The notes beneath the pieces are model-generated. The model was given only the letters and a program-made list of their open reading frames with translations. It did not search any database and had not been told where the DNA came from. Position numbers and translations under genes: made by a program. From the NCBI RefSeq assembly GCF_040359615.1, contig NZ_CP132942.1, forward strand, positions 2,790,001 through 2,854,000: a stretch of DNA of 64,000 nt. Reading direction: 5' to 3'. Origin of the DNA: Tunturibacter psychrotolerans (GTDB lineage Bacteria > Acidobacteriota > Terriglobia > Terriglobales > Acidobacteriaceae). This document shows positions 21,136 through 30,946 of this stretch, in pieces. Each line of letters starts with the position of its first letter. Position 1 is the stretch's first letter.

Positions 21136-21282
21136 TCGAAATCTTTCCTTTTAGCGCGGAACCTGACCGCCGCGCCTACCCTTTGATGCTACAACACCAC
21201 CCCGAGCAAAAAAATCATCCACCCGCTAATCGCACCATTGCAACAATCGTGTAACAAGATCTCTACCGTATTCCTCACCGTG

Positions 21283-23112
21283 CTACTTCACAATCATGTT
21301 CAGCACCTGAGAGCCACTCACAGCATACCCCGCATCGGTCGACCCGGCAGCAACTACACTCTCCCCCGTTAGTTGCATCTTCTGAGCGTCTTTTAACGGT
21401 TCGAAAACATTCGCCATCGACAACGGCATCTCCGGCAAAGCCTCCCCCTCCAGCACCCCCTGGGTCGCATGATCCAGCAGGGTCACATACACGCGGTCGT
21501 TCGCATGCATCCTGTTCAACGCCGCCACCGTATCGGTCAGCCCCATGGATCGCTCCGCCCCGATCTTCGTCGTCAATCGGTCCACCGTCGCGCCATCGCT
21601 CACCACTACCCGCATCGTCCCCGCGGCCAAATCCTCGGGCAGTTTCATCTTCACTCGCACCATCCGCGCCTCGGATTGGTACGGATGCACCATCGCCTCT
21701 ACTTCAATCTCGTCCCCCGCTCGCACCTCCATCCTGCTCAATCGCGCTGACTCCAACACTGCTGTCATCCTTGCCGGAATCGCCTCCGCCTTCAGCCTGA
21801 CCCCTGTCACCACCGGTTGATCCAGCGCATTCCCATAAACCTTGCTGAAGCGGTCGTTCACCAGCAGCGCCGCATTGATCGTCGCCGGGTTCAACTCATT
21901 CTGCGCCATCAACCCCTGCATCCGCACCGTCGGCAGACCCTTAACATCGATCTCGCCCGAGAGCCGATAGCTCAACTCCTCCGCCGCTGTATTATTCGTC
22001 TGCAAACTCTGATACACCGACACGAGCATCGCCGAAGGTGTCAGTTGCCGGTTATCCAGCACCTCAAAGTGCAGCGTCTTCGCCTCTGCCTTTACTCCCT
22101 TATCCGCTGGAGGAGGCACAACCTCTACCGTCACCGGAATCATCCGCGCCTCTATCCCAAACCGCCCCATAATCGCGGACGCCCGATCCTCAGTAAACGC
22201 TCCCACTGTCTCCGTCGTATTGATAATCTTGAACGCATTCAGCGGCGACGCCAGTGAGGCCAGCACGGTCGCCTTCGTCATCGGCATATCCACCGGCCCA
22301 TACTGCGTTATCGGATGACCGCAAGCCAGCAGCCGCTTCGGATCCACATAAGTCACGGTACAAGTGCCTGCCATCGACAGGTCGCCCCGCACCAGCACCG
22401 CGCTCACCGCACTCCCCGGCACCAGCGGCTCCGGCTGCACCGCAGCAGAGTCCGCGCCACCCAACCCAACCACCGGCGTTAACCCCATCGCCCGGAACCT
22501 GTCGCCAAACCGCTCCACGGTCTCCTGGCTGAACCCACCCATCACCAGAGGAGTTTCTATCGCCCGCATTTCCGGTTGCCCCTCAAACTCTTTGCTGACA
22601 GATGCCAGCCTCATCCCTGCCGAGCCATCTTCATCTCGCACCTGTAGCATCGACTCAATGGGCGTAATCCCCGCAATCGGTTCTTTGCTGAACTGCCCAA
22701 TCCGGTAACTCAACGCACCCACCAGCCGCCCGTCAATGTAAACCGGGCTTCCGCTCATTCCCGCCACCACGCCCGTATACTCCGGCTTGTCCCCATGCAG
22801 CCGCGCCAGAATCATGTCCTGTCCCGGTCCCAGCGCATCCCGCAAAAGCCCCAGAATCTCCACCTGCATCGGCTCCGGGGTTACCCCTTCGAACACCGTA
22901 TAAGCGACTCCCCGCATCCCCCGCTTCACCTCAGCCAGAGGAAAAAACTTCGTCACCGCCGGAGCAGCTGAAGGCACCGGCACTGCAGCCCACCCCTCCC
23001 CACTCACTGTCTGAACCTGCGCCCGAGCCCCATCCGCCAGCACAGAACTCCCCAACATCCCGCCCATTGCCAGGCCAACCATCCACAACCGAGTCTTTAC
23101 CGCAGCCATCAC
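21283..23112 (-). CDS. secreted S55 (SpoIVB-like) peptidase-domain protein
   Basis: 609 residues. A signal peptide (about 1-31) is followed by an S55 domain at about 57-280 with VKRGMRGVAYTV, the AGMSGSPVY nucleophile region (Ser120 or Ser122) and LLACGHPITQYG. In SpoIVB these His and Ser motifs are catalytic. The C-terminal half is a beta-rich region without a domain I recognise. S55 proteins outside spore-formers are common in this phylum and of unknown role; there is no sporulation context here. Confidence 0.8.
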   Translation of the reverse strand: MMAAVKTRLWMVGLAMGGMLGSSVLADGARAQVQTVSGEGWAAVPVPSAAPAVTKFFPLAEVKRGMRGVAYTVFEGVTPEPMQVEILGLLRDALGPGQDMILARLHGDKPEYTGVVAGMSGSPVYIDGRLVGALSYRIGQFSKEPIAGITPIESMLQVRDEDGSAGMRLASVSKEFEGQPEMRAIETPLVMGGFSQETVERFGDRFRAMGLTPVVGLGGADSAAVQPEPLVPGSAVSAVLVRGDLSMAGTCTVTYVDPKRLLACGHPITQYGPVDMPMTKATVLASLASPLNAFKIINTTETVGAFTEDRASAIMGRFGIEARMIPVTVEVVPPPADKGVKAEAKTLHFEVLDNRQLTPSAMLVSVYQSLQTNNTAAEELSYRLSGEIDVKGLPTVRMQGLMAQNELNPATINAALLVNDRFSKVYGNALDQPVVTGVRLKAEAIPARMTAVLESARLSRMEVRAGDEIEVEAMVHPYQSEARMVRVKMKLPEDLAAGTMRVVVSDGATVDRLTTKIGAERSMGLTDTVAALNRMHANDRVYVTLLDHATQGVLEGEALPEMPLSMANVFEPLKDAQKMQLTGESVVAAGSTDAGYAVSGSQVLNMIVK

Positions 23113-23181
23113 GTCTACAGAGTACTAGAACGCTCTCATCAACGGCGATCCCCCGTACTCTATGCGAATATTGAGACACCT

Positions 23182-23706
23182 ATGAACCGGAGACAGCTCC
23201 TCACTGCCGCCTGCTGTGCCGCGCCTTCCATTCTGTTCTCCACCGGCGACGCTCAATCGAAGCCATCCGCCAATCAGTTCCAGGGTTCTCCCGAGCAAAG
23301 AGAGTCACTCCGTAAAACCGGCGAAGCGATTCGTTCCGCCTTCGCAAAAGGCGATGTCAAAGAAATCCTCGCGTACCATCACCCCGAGGTCATCAAGGCT
23401 CTCGCCTACCAGAACTACATCGTTGGGATTAAAGCCCTGAAAGCAGATCTCCAAAGCACCTTTCGATCCTTCAAGCTGGAATTCCTCGAAAACACCCCCG
23501 AAACCATTCTCTTCAACCAAGGCACTGCCGTAGAAATGAGTCTCTTCACCATCCAAAGTGTCTCCAAGACGGGCGGCCCACCCGCCATCTTCAAAGGACG
23601 TTCCATGGTCGTCTACGTCGAGTACCCTGCAAGCCCCACAGGCTGGGCCTCCATCCGGGAGACCATCCAGCCAGCATCAACCGTAAACTCATCAACAAAC
23701 ATTTAG
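23182..23706 (+). CDS. exported NTF2-like (SnoaL/DUF4440 type) protein
   Basis: 174 residues. The N-terminus MNRRQLLTAACCAAP resembles a Tat or lipoprotein leader. The mature part has the cone-shaped alpha+beta pattern of NTF2-like proteins (AIRSAFAKGDVKEILAYHHPEV, then strands to WASIRETIQ). These bind small ligands or act as lyases or isomerases; no catalytic set can be assigned. Confidence 0.6.
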   Translation: MNRRQLLTAACCAAPSILFSTGDAQSKPSANQFQGSPEQRESLRKTGEAIRSAFAKGDVKEILAYHHPEVIKALAYQNYIVGIKALKADLQSTFRSFKLEFLENTPETILFNQGTAVEMSLFTIQSVSKTGGPPAIFKGRSMVVYVEYPASPTGWASIRETIQPASTVNSSTNI

Positions 23707-23768
23707 CCTTAAGCACCTACTCACCATAGGCAACGAAAACCCGTCCAACATTCGGAGTAAAGTTTCAG

Positions 23769-24941
23769 ATGATGACAATCCTTCCGCATCTCAGGGCCCG
23801 CATCCTTCTCCTTCTCTCCTGCTCCATTGTCCTTACCTTGCCCACCGCCTACGCCCAGGACACCCCCGCCCAAGCACCGCCCCAGCAAACCAAACCCACC
23901 CCTCCGTCCCCAGACGACGCCGGTCCCGACACCGACAACGGCACCATCGTCCTCAAGAAAAAGAAGGAGGCTGACGAGCCCCCGCCGCCTCCCGCTCCCG
24001 TCGCCCCCAAGGTCAAGAATCCCGACAACGAGACCTTCTCCCTCCGCGTCGACGTCCCCATTGTTAACATCGACGCCACTGTCATCCTCGACAAGACTCA
24101 CCAGTTCGTCCCGGGCCTCAAAGCCAACAACTTCCTCATCCTCGAAGACGGAGTCCCCCAGACCATCACCAGCGTCCGCACCACCCAGACGCCCATCACA
24201 GCAGTCATGCTGCTCGAGTTCGCCGCCAACAGCTACTACCTCATCAACGACATGCGCAACGCCTCCTACAGCTTCTTCCGCACCCTGCGCCCCGACGACT
24301 ACATAGCCGTCGTCACCTATGACCTCCGCACCCATATCCTCACCGACTTCACCAACAATAAAGAGCTCATCGCCCAGTCGCTCTCCTCGCTTGTCATCCC
24401 CGGCTTCTCCGACACGGACATGTTCGATGCCCTCTACGAGACCCTCGACCGCACCAGCCGAATCGAAGGCCGCAAGTACATCATCCTCATCGGCTCCGGC
24501 CGCGACACCTTCTCCAAGCTCACCCTCGACAAGATGCTGGCCAAAGTTAAGAGCACCCAGAACATCACCATCTTCACCATCAGCACCGGGGCCATGCTGA
24601 ATGAAATGCGTGGCGGTGGCGGCCCACGCGAACTCGACTACCTTCAGGCGCAAAATCAGTTACAAACCTTCGCCAGGATGACCGGCGGCCTCAGCTTCGC
24701 CCCAATCTTTCAGGGCGAGCTCCCCGACATCTTCTCCCAGATCAACCAATCCATACGCAACGAGTACATCCTCACCTACCGCCCCACCAACAACAAGAAC
24801 GACGGCACCTACCGCAAGGTCAAAGTTCTTCTGGTCGACAACGAAGGCCACCCCCTCCGCATGCAGGACGAAAAAGGCAAGCCCCAAAAATACTCAGTCA
24901 TAGCCCGCGATGGCTACAACGCCAAACTCCCCGTCGAGTAG
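23769..24941 (+). CDS. VWFA-related protein, acidobacterial type
   Basis: 390 residues. A signal peptide (about 1-29) and a Pro-rich linker (30-80) precede a von Willebrand A-like domain (about 90-390). It starts with the LRVDVPIVNIDATV and ILEDGVPQ pattern and ends with the YILTYRPTNNKNDGTYRKVKV pattern that I associate with the TIGR03436 VWFA-related family, described mainly in Acidobacteriota. The MIDAS metal residues are not clear. It may act in cell-surface binding. The family membership is the best taxonomic clue in the window. Confidence 0.85.
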   Translation: MMTILPHLRARILLLLSCSIVLTLPTAYAQDTPAQAPPQQTKPTPPSPDDAGPDTDNGTIVLKKKKEADEPPPPPAPVAPKVKNPDNETFSLRVDVPIVNIDATVILDKTHQFVPGLKANNFLILEDGVPQTITSVRTTQTPITAVMLLEFAANSYYLINDMRNASYSFFRTLRPDDYIAVVTYDLRTHILTDFTNNKELIAQSLSSLVIPGFSDTDMFDALYETLDRTSRIEGRKYIILIGSGRDTFSKLTLDKMLAKVKSTQNITIFTISTGAMLNEMRGGGGPRELDYLQAQNQLQTFARMTGGLSFAPIFQGELPDIFSQINQSIRNEYILTYRPTNNKNDGTYRKVKVLLVDNEGHPLRMQDEKGKPQKYSVIARDGYNAKLPVE

Positions 24942-24978
24942 TGCAGACTTATCGAATAGTGCAGTTTTATCGAGTGGT

Positions 24979-25797
24979 TTACGGCTGGCCCACATCAAAA
25001 GGCCATCGCCTCAGGGTCGCATGTATTACTCGATTGTTTGGGCTTTGAAGCGGACGGAAATCATTCCCAAGAATTTTGCGGAACATCTCAGCTTGCTCCG
25101 CCGACAGCTCTGCCCACTGCTTCAAAACCAGCCACGTCACCACCGGACTACAGGGCGGCGTCGTAAGAGATCCGGGATAAGTGAAGTATTGCGATGAATC
25201 GGTCAACGCCTTCTCGAGATTTGGTTTTACCGTGACCTCTGCTGACGTTGTCTTTTCAGGTAGACCGGCATCAATTAAGGTTTTGAGGAACGCGTTCGAC
25301 CTTCCAACCCTGTACAGCATTCCAATCACTGCAAAATCCGTATCCGAGTGCCTGAAGACAAAGTGCACTTCCATCACGCCATGCTTGCCCGCCACAGTAT
25401 GTTCCGAGAGAGTATGAAAGTGAAACTGGAGGAGAGAATAGTTGCGTCCATCCAGGGTCAAAGAACTCCCGAACGCAGGCGTAGCCTGAATGGTGAAACC
25501 CAGATTCTTCATCACGAATGGCGCCTCGACAAAGCTGACATCCAGAGGCCGAAGTGCCGGGTCTTCAACCACTGTTTCAATATCAATCGGCGACTGTCGG
25601 GCAGAAGGCGACTGAGCGCACGCCGAAAACTCTTTCCCGTCTTTGCCGTGCAACTCCGGCCAGAAGCCCGGACCTTTATCTCCAGAGTAAGCAAAGTCGT
25701 CAGCGTCGACACCAGCAGCGGCAGCAAGAATTTGCGCATGAGCTGAGATACCGCACAAGGCACACACCAAGACAGCAAGAGCGAAATCTCTCTTCAT
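24979..25797 (-). CDS. alpha-class carbonic anhydrase, periplasmic
   Basis: 272 residues. A signal peptide (1-21) is followed by the alpha-CA fold: QSPIDI near 68-73, zinc ligands His126, His128 (QFHFHTLSEH) and His145 (MEVHFVF), and the substrate-pocket segment SLTTPPCSP. A cysteine near residue 60 and the one in TTPPC can form the usual disulfide. It interconverts CO2 and bicarbonate in the periplasm. Confidence 0.95.
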   Translation of the reverse strand: MKRDFALAVLVCALCGISAHAQILAAAAGVDADDFAYSGDKGPGFWPELHGKDGKEFSACAQSPSARQSPIDIETVVEDPALRPLDVSFVEAPFVMKNLGFTIQATPAFGSSLTLDGRNYSLLQFHFHTLSEHTVAGKHGVMEVHFVFRHSDTDFAVIGMLYRVGRSNAFLKTLIDAGLPEKTTSAEVTVKPNLEKALTDSSQYFTYPGSLTTPPCSPVVTWLVLKQWAELSAEQAEMFRKILGNDFRPLQSPNNRVIHATLRRWPFDVGQP

Positions 25798-25865
25798 TTA
25801 TGAAATCTCCTTTAGGGGCCGGGATGCTCACTTTACCATGCGTTACGAAAACCGACCATAAAAAT

Positions 25866-25894
25866 GGCCGTTCACAGTCACTCTGTGAACGGCC
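25866..25894. terminator. terminator of the exported hydrolase gene
   Basis: GGCCGTTCACAG and CTGTGAACGGCC form a perfect 12-bp stem around a 5-base loop. A run of T follows on the minus strand (CATTTTTATGG), as expected for the hydrolase upstream on that strand. Confidence 0.8.
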
Positions 25895-25915
25895 CAATAA
25901 AGTCTGTTCAGATCA

Positions 25916-26917
25916 TCAAATAGCCTTCTGCAGCAACTCCCGGACAGCCGTTGCAATCTCCTCCACATGCGTCTCCAGCGCAAAGTGTCCGGTATCCAGA
26001 AACTGGATCGTCGCATTCGGAATATCCCGCTTGTAAGCCTCAGCCCCGGGAGGAATAAAAAACGGATCGTTCTTTCCCCATATCGCCAACAGCGGTGGCT
26101 TCGACTTTCTGAAGTACTCCTGAAACTTCGGATAGAGCTTCACGTTATTCGCATAGTCCAAAAACAAATCCAGCTGAATATCCGTATTTCCCGGCCGGTT
26201 CACCAGCGCATAATCCAGCCAATACCCTTCCGGCTTGATCGCCTCAGGATTTGGCACACCATGAACATACTGGAACTTAATCCCTTCGAAACTAACCGCG
26301 GCCTTACGAACTTCCTCACGATTCGCGGCCGAAGGATCGCTCCAGAACCGCCGAATCGGAGCCCACGCATCCCCCAGCCCTTCTTCGTAAGCATTTCCGT
26401 TCTGCGAAACGATCGCCGTCACTCTCTCCGGATGCGCCATCGCCAGACGAAATCCCGTAGGCGCACCGTAGTCGAACACATACAGTGCATACCGCTTCAA
26501 CCCAAGCGCATCAGTAAACGCCGCCATCGTCTCCGCCAGCGCATCGAAGCTGTACTTGTACTGCCTCTTCTCCGGAACTTCAGTAAATCCAAATCCAGGC
26601 AGATCCGGCGCAATCACCCGATACTTATCCGCCAGCCGAGGAATCAACTCGCGGTACTGAAACGAAGAAGCAGGGAAGCCGTGCAATAGCAACACCACCG
26701 GCGCATCGGCCGGACCAGCCTCACGATAAAACACCTTCACGCCATCGGCCTCAATGTGATGAACGGTAGTCAGCGGCACCTGTGAACTTTTGGCCATAGC
26801 CCTTTCTATCCTTGGGCTTTCGGTGTTTTCCAATGAACCTTGTGAAAGAGCGGTGGGAGCGGTACTTGCCAGTGCAAGCAGGCCGCCACTTACCGCAATG
26901 AAGCTTCGACGATCCAT
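25916..26917 (-). CDS. exported alpha/beta hydrolase with Asp nucleophile
   Basis: 333 residues from the ATG at 26917, which has GGAGG five bases upstream; an ATG six codons earlier lacks such a site. The leader MDRRSFIAVSGGLLALAS is Tat-like (RR-x-F). The core has LLLHGFPAS, the nucleophile elbow VFDYGAPTG (Asp), the acid in WGKNDPFF and the base in GHFALE. An Asp nucleophile indicates the haloalkane dehalogenase/epoxide hydrolase branch. It is divergent from a CGNR regulator across a repeat-rich gap and ends at a clear terminator. Confidence 0.88.
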   Translation of the reverse strand: MDRRSFIAVSGGLLALASTAPTALSQGSLENTESPRIERAMAKSSQVPLTTVHHIEADGVKVFYREAGPADAPVVLLLHGFPASSFQYRELIPRLADKYRVIAPDLPGFGFTEVPEKRQYKYSFDALAETMAAFTDALGLKRYALYVFDYGAPTGFRLAMAHPERVTAIVSQNGNAYEEGLGDAWAPIRRFWSDPSAANREEVRKAAVSFEGIKFQYVHGVPNPEAIKPEGYWLDYALVNRPGNTDIQLDLFLDYANNVKLYPKFQEYFRKSKPPLLAIWGKNDPFFIPPGAEAYKRDIPNATIQFLDTGHFALETHVEEIATAVRELLQKAI

Positions 26918-26959
26918 ACTGTCCTCCATACGCATTCAATCTCAACCTCTAAAAATAAA

Positions 26960-27014
26960 TTTCAGAGGTTACAAATCAGATGTAACCCTACCGAATAGGT
27001 TTCAGGAGTTACAA
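26960..27014. promoter_or_regulatory. probable operator between the hydrolase and the CGNR regulator
   Basis: An inverted repeat GGTTACA-(7)-TGTAACC lies at 26967-26987. A 15-base direct repeat, TTTCAGAGGTTACAA at 26960 and TTTCAGGAGTTACAA at 27000, is spaced by exactly 40 bases. They sit in the 120-bp divergent gap and could be bound by the CGNR protein or another regulator of both genes. Confidence 0.55.
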
Positions 27015-27037
27015 TAAATACGGAGGAAATTCACGCC

Positions 27038-27634
27038 ATGCCGAACGCCTCCCAACCCGTCCCACCCATCACGCCCCCGCGTGTGGCAGACCATCTCGCA
27101 CTTGAACTCCTTAACACGGTCTTCGTACTCAACGGCGAACTCGTAGATTCTCTCCAAGGTGACAACGACGTTCTCCGATGGCTTGCCGACATCGATTGGC
27201 CGGTCAAGGGTAATCTCGCGAACTCAAAACCCGACACCCTGCTCCACAGCGCCCGAACCTTACGCGAAGCCATCCGCAAGCTCGTCGAAACCAGAAAGGC
27301 AGGCAGGCGCGCCGACGTAGCCCACTTCAACGCCTTCCTTGCCGAATCACAAAGCCATCTCAAACTCTCACCCGGCAAAGGCGGAACCCTGAACCTCGAG
27401 CGCGAATGGAAACAGAGCACGCCCGAAGAGATTCTCGCTCCCCTGGCCGAATCCGCCGCCGAACTCCTGTCCACCGGCGACTTCAAACTTGTCAGGCAGT
27501 GCGAAGACTCTGAGTGTGTCCTCTGGTTCTACGACCGAACCCGCTCTCACCATCGTCGCTGGTGCAGTATGGCCGCCTGCGGAAACCGCAACAAGGTAGC
27601 CGCCTTCCGCGCGCGCCGCCAACCCACAAAATAA
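27038..27634 (+). CDS. CGNR zinc-finger/ABATE-domain transcriptional regulator
   Basis: 198 residues. The N-terminal ABATE-like domain (about 15-140) is followed by a C-terminal zinc finger with CEDSEC, an intervening DRTRSHHRRWC and the namesake CGNRNK motif. The finger is thought to bind DNA and the N-terminal domain a ligand. It is divergent from the exported hydrolase and probably controls it (inferred from position and the repeats between them). Confidence 0.88.
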   Translation: MPNASQPVPPITPPRVADHLALELLNTVFVLNGELVDSLQGDNDVLRWLADIDWPVKGNLANSKPDTLLHSARTLREAIRKLVETRKAGRRADVAHFNAFLAESQSHLKLSPGKGGTLNLEREWKQSTPEEILAPLAESAAELLSTGDFKLVRQCEDSECVLWFYDRTRSHHRRWCSMAACGNRNKVAAFRARRQPTK

Positions 27635-27652
27635 GAGCGCACTCCAGTGGCA

Positions 27653-28156
27653 TCACCGAGGTCGAGGCATCGTCAAATCCAGATCCATCGCAGTCATCTG
27701 CTTGGTCACCAAAATAATCTGCCCGACATGCTGCTGCACATGTCCCACCACCTGGTAGATCGCCTCCAGCACGCTCACGTTTCGCCCCTGCGGAGTAATC
27801 CTCTCCGCCAGTCGCTCCGCTGGTACCGCCGCAATCACACCCTTCGCCTCATCGAACGTCGACCGGAACAGCGCAATCAGTTCGTCCCCACTCATCCCAC
27901 CATCGGCACTAAACTCCGCATCCCGCACCCGGACATCCGCCGCCCCGCCCACTCCATGCATCACCCATTGCCGCGCATTCCCGCAAAGATGCAGCACCAG
28001 ATTTCCCACAGCATTCTCATGCGCACCCTGTCGCTGCCACACCTGCTCATAGCTCAACTTTCGCAAGCAAGTCTCAAAGCACTCAGTCATCGTGTCGAGT
28101 CTGCGACAGGAAACATCAAGAAAATCGGCAGCAACAGCATCAAGCGTCGTAGTCAT
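27653..28156 (-). CDS. DinB-like four-helix protein (DUF1572 type)
   Basis: 167 residues, helical. His residues in GNLVLHLCGN and in HVQQHVGQI near 140-148 match the three-His metal site of the DinB/YfiT superfamily. These are often metal-dependent thiol transferases or hydrolases of unknown substrate. It is convergent with the CGNR gene, 18 bases apart. Confidence 0.75.
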   Translation of the reverse strand: MTTTLDAVAADFLDVSCRRLDTMTECFETCLRKLSYEQVWQRQGAHENAVGNLVLHLCGNARQWVMHGVGGAADVRVRDAEFSADGGMSGDELIALFRSTFDEAKGVIAAVPAERLAERITPQGRNVSVLEAIYQVVGHVQQHVGQIILVTKQMTAMDLDLTMPRPR

Positions 28157-28224
28157 CCCAGCATTCTAACCCGCACACCGATAGCGGCGTAACCGTAGCC
28201 AATCCGCTTCCATCGATAGGAAGA

Positions 28225-29139
28225 TCATGAACCGACCTGCTTGCCGATTCTCCTGATCTCGCCCCGGAGCCATGAATGTGCGGCATCGGTATTGACTCGC
28301 GGATGCCAGATCATAAGGTACTTGAAGCCGGTTATCTCTCCCGGTGCCTTCAGTACTTTGATTTTGCGATTTTCTCTCTCCAGTTCTGCAAATCGCCGAG
28401 GTGCGGTCAGAATGAGTTTAGTTCCTGGAATGCACCGGGTAGCGGCTCCAAAATATGGCAGGGTGATGACGGTTCGACGGCGATGGCCATGCGTAGCCAG
28501 ACGCTTCTCCGGTATATGCTGCGAACCTTCGACGACGTCGACGCCAATGTGCTCGGCCGCGAGGTATTGCTTCAACGTAAGTTGACGTTGGTAAGGCGCG
28601 TCCGCTGCCACAATACAGACAAGCTCCTCCTCATAGATCACTTCGGTCAGTAGCGGCGAGGGTACATGGCTTTCATCGCCAATCAAGGCCAGATCGAGCC
28701 GACCGTGACTCAGATCCTCGAAGACATCGCCTCGCCAGCTTGCGAACGTGAAGCGAACCTGCCGTGCCACCGGGAGAACCTCGCGGCAGAGAACGGGAGC
28801 AAGGATCGAAGTCGCATTGTCCGTTGCAGCGATCCGGAACGAACAATGCTCCATCGTCGAGTCGAAGGTCGAACCCGAGATGAGCCGGTCTAGTCTCGGC
28901 AACATGACCTCAAGCTCTTGAAGAACTCGTTCCCCTTGCGGCGTTGGTTCATAGCCCTTTGCGGTCCGCACCAGTAGATCATCGTGAAACGTATCGCGCA
29001 TCCGTTGCAGGGCGCGGCTCACCGCAGGCTGGCTCAGCAACAACCGCTTGGCTGCACGGGATACGTTGCGCTCCTCGGCAAGCACCGAGAACACAACAAG
29101 GAGATTCAGGTCGGCCTGGCGGAGCTGCGTCACACGCAT
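28225..29139 (-). CDS. LysR-family transcriptional regulator
   Basis: 304 residues from the ATG at 29139 (MRVTQLRQADLNLL); the longer upstream frame is non-coding in character. The winged HTH (about 8-65) includes NVSRAAKRLLLSQPAVSRAL. The substrate-binding domain covers about 90-295. It is divergent from two short-chain dehydrogenase genes, which it most likely controls. The ligand is unknown. Confidence 0.9.
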   Translation of the reverse strand: MRVTQLRQADLNLLVVFSVLAEERNVSRAAKRLLLSQPAVSRALQRMRDTFHDDLLVRTAKGYEPTPQGERVLQELEVMLPRLDRLISGSTFDSTMEHCSFRIAATDNATSILAPVLCREVLPVARQVRFTFASWRGDVFEDLSHGRLDLALIGDESHVPSPLLTEVIYEEELVCIVAADAPYQRQLTLKQYLAAEHIGVDVVEGSQHIPEKRLATHGHRRRTVITLPYFGAATRCIPGTKLILTAPRRFAELERENRKIKVLKAPGEITGFKYLMIWHPRVNTDAAHSWLRGEIRRIGKQVGS

Positions 29140-29243
29140 AATGAATATTAGCACTATGCATTGGACGTATAGCTCTAACAAGTTCAATCTCTTTTTAACG
29201 ACGGATTTCAAGTTCGAAGAAGCCGCCGAAAAGGAGAACCACC

Positions 29244-29973
29244 ATGAGAAAGACAGCTATCATAACCGGAGCATCCCGCGGGATCGGACGCACCATTGCA
29301 CTTCGCCTCGCAGCCGACGGATTTGGCGTCGTCGTCAACTATGCCGGCAACGGCTGCCAAGGCAGAAGAGGTCGTCAACGAGATCACCCGCTCAGGCGGA
29401 CGCGCCCTTGCAGTTCAGGCTGACGTTGCCAATCCAGAAGACGTCAAGCAACTCTTTGAGAAGACCCTCAAGGCCTTCGGACAGATCGACGTCGTGGTCA
29501 ACAACGCAGGCATCATGCCCCTCTCGCCCATCGCCAAAGGCGACGTGGAGACCTTCGATAAGGTGATCGCCACTAACCTCCGCGGAACCTTCCTTGTTCT
29601 GTCGCAGGCTGCGCAGCACGTTGCCGAGGGCGGCCGTATCATCGCCTTCTCCAGCAGCGTCCTCGCGAAGAACTTCCCCGCTTACGGCCCCTACATCGCC
29701 TCCAAAGCAGGCGTCGAAGGTCTCGTCCACGTCCTCGCCAACGAGCTTCGCGGACACAAGATTACAGTCAACGCCATTGCACCTGGACCTGTCGGGACGG
29801 AGCTCTTTCTGGACGGCAAGACGGAAGAGCAGATCAAGCAGATCAGCAGCATGGCGCCGCTTGAGCGGCTCGGTCAGCCAGACGATATCGCAAACGTCGT
29901 CTCCTTCCTTGCCGGATCCGATGGCGGATGGGTCAACGCTCAGATACTTCGGGCAAACGGTGGCTTCGCCTAA
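29244..29973 (+). pseudogene. short-chain dehydrogenase with one frameshift
   Basis: The gene starts at ATG 29244 with AAGGAG upstream and reads [14 protein letters not shown] (cofactor site) through VVVNYAGN. It then breaks: the sequence at 29351-29355 has one G too many. The other frame continues from 29356 with AKAEEVV, VVNNAGIMP, the YIASKAG catalytic Tyr-Lys and NAIAPGPV, and ends at 29973. Removing one G gives a complete enzyme of about 243 residues. It is either a recent pseudogene or a sequencing error. It lies between LysR and a second SDR gene. Confidence 0.85.
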
Positions 29974-30043
29974 ACAGCACCCATCGCTCGCACGCAGCCA
30001 CCACATTCACCCAGCTTCAACGAACTTCGAAGGAAAAATCGAT

Positions 30044-30946
30044 ATGAAGAACATCATCGTCATCACAGGAGCTTCGAGCGGCTTTGGCGCGCTCGCCGCA
30101 CGCGCTCTCGCCATCGCTGGACACACCGTTTACGCCAGCATGCGCGAAACCACTGGCCGCAACGCTGCACATGTGGAGGCGGCGAAACAGTTCGCCACAG
30201 AAAACGGCGTTGACCTTCGCACCATCGAGCTTGACGCCGCCTCGCAGGAATCAGCCGACCAGGCGATTAAAACTATCGTCGAGAAAGACGGCCGTCTCGA
30301 CGTCGTCATCCATAACGCGGGGCACATGGTCTTTGGCGCGGCGGAGGCCTTCACTCCCGAACAGCTCCTGCAGGTCTACGACACAAATGTGCTCAGCACG
30401 CAGCGGGTTAACCGCGCTGCGCTCCCACAGCTGCGCAACCAAAAGAAAGGACTGGTCCTCTGGGTCGGAAGCACCAGCACGCGCGGGGGGACGCCACCTT
30501 ACCTTGCGCCCTACTTTGCCGCCAAGGCCGCTATGGATGCGCTTGCTGTCAGCTATGCCGCAGAGCTGAATCGCTGGGGAATCGAGACTTCCATTATCGT
30601 TCCCGGCGCTTTCACCTCCGGCACCAACCACTTCGCGCATGCCGGTTCACCGGCAGACATGGCACGTCAGGCCGAGTACGACAACGGGCCTTACGCGCAC
30701 CTCGGCGACGATATCATGAAGGGTTTCGCCGCTACCGCACCCGCCGATGCTGATGTGGCCGATGTCGCCAAAGCTATCGTCAACGTGGTGGACATGCCCT
30801 TCGGTAAGCGTCCGTTCCGTGTGCACATCGATCCTGCGAACGACGGTGCCGAGATCGTCAACGGAGTGGCAGATCGTGTTCGCGCCGAAATCTACCGCAA
30901 CATCGGTCTGCCGGATCTGCTAACTCCCGTCGCGTTTTCGCTCTGA
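30044..30946 (+). CDS. short-chain dehydrogenase/reductase
   Basis: 300 residues from ATG 30044, with GAAGGA upstream. The cofactor motif is TGASSGFG (8-15), then VIHNAGHM and the catalytic YFAAKAA; a long C-terminal region (about 200-300) is typical of classical SDRs acting on larger substrates. An apparent long upstream extension of the frame overlaps the first SDR out of frame and is not coding. It forms an operon with the frameshifted SDR, under the divergent LysR. Confidence 0.9.
   Translation: MKNIIVITGASSGFGALAARALAIAGHTVYASMRETTGRNAAHVEAAKQFATENGVDLRTIELDAASQESADQAIKTIVEKDGRLDVVIHNAGHMVFGAAEAFTPEQLLQVYDTNVLSTQRVNRAALPQLRNQKKGLVLWVGSTSTRGGTPPYLAPYFAAKAAMDALAVSYAAELNRWGIETSIIVPGAFTSGTNHFAHAGSPADMARQAEYDNGPYAHLGDDIMKGFAATAPADADVADVAKAIVNVVDMPFGKRPFRVHIDPANDGAEIVNGVADRVRAEIYRNIGLPDLLTPVAFSL

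Noticed and set aside
23721..24653. Long 310-codon minus-strand frame across the VWFA-related gene
   Set aside because: It is the shadow of a GC-rich gene: Gly/Val/Glu-rich low-complexity product, while the plus strand has a signal peptide and known domain.
29594..30043. N-terminal extension of the second SDR
   Set aside because: It runs out of frame through the first SDR gene; the ATG at 30044 has a proper ribosome-binding site and the cofactor motif right after it.
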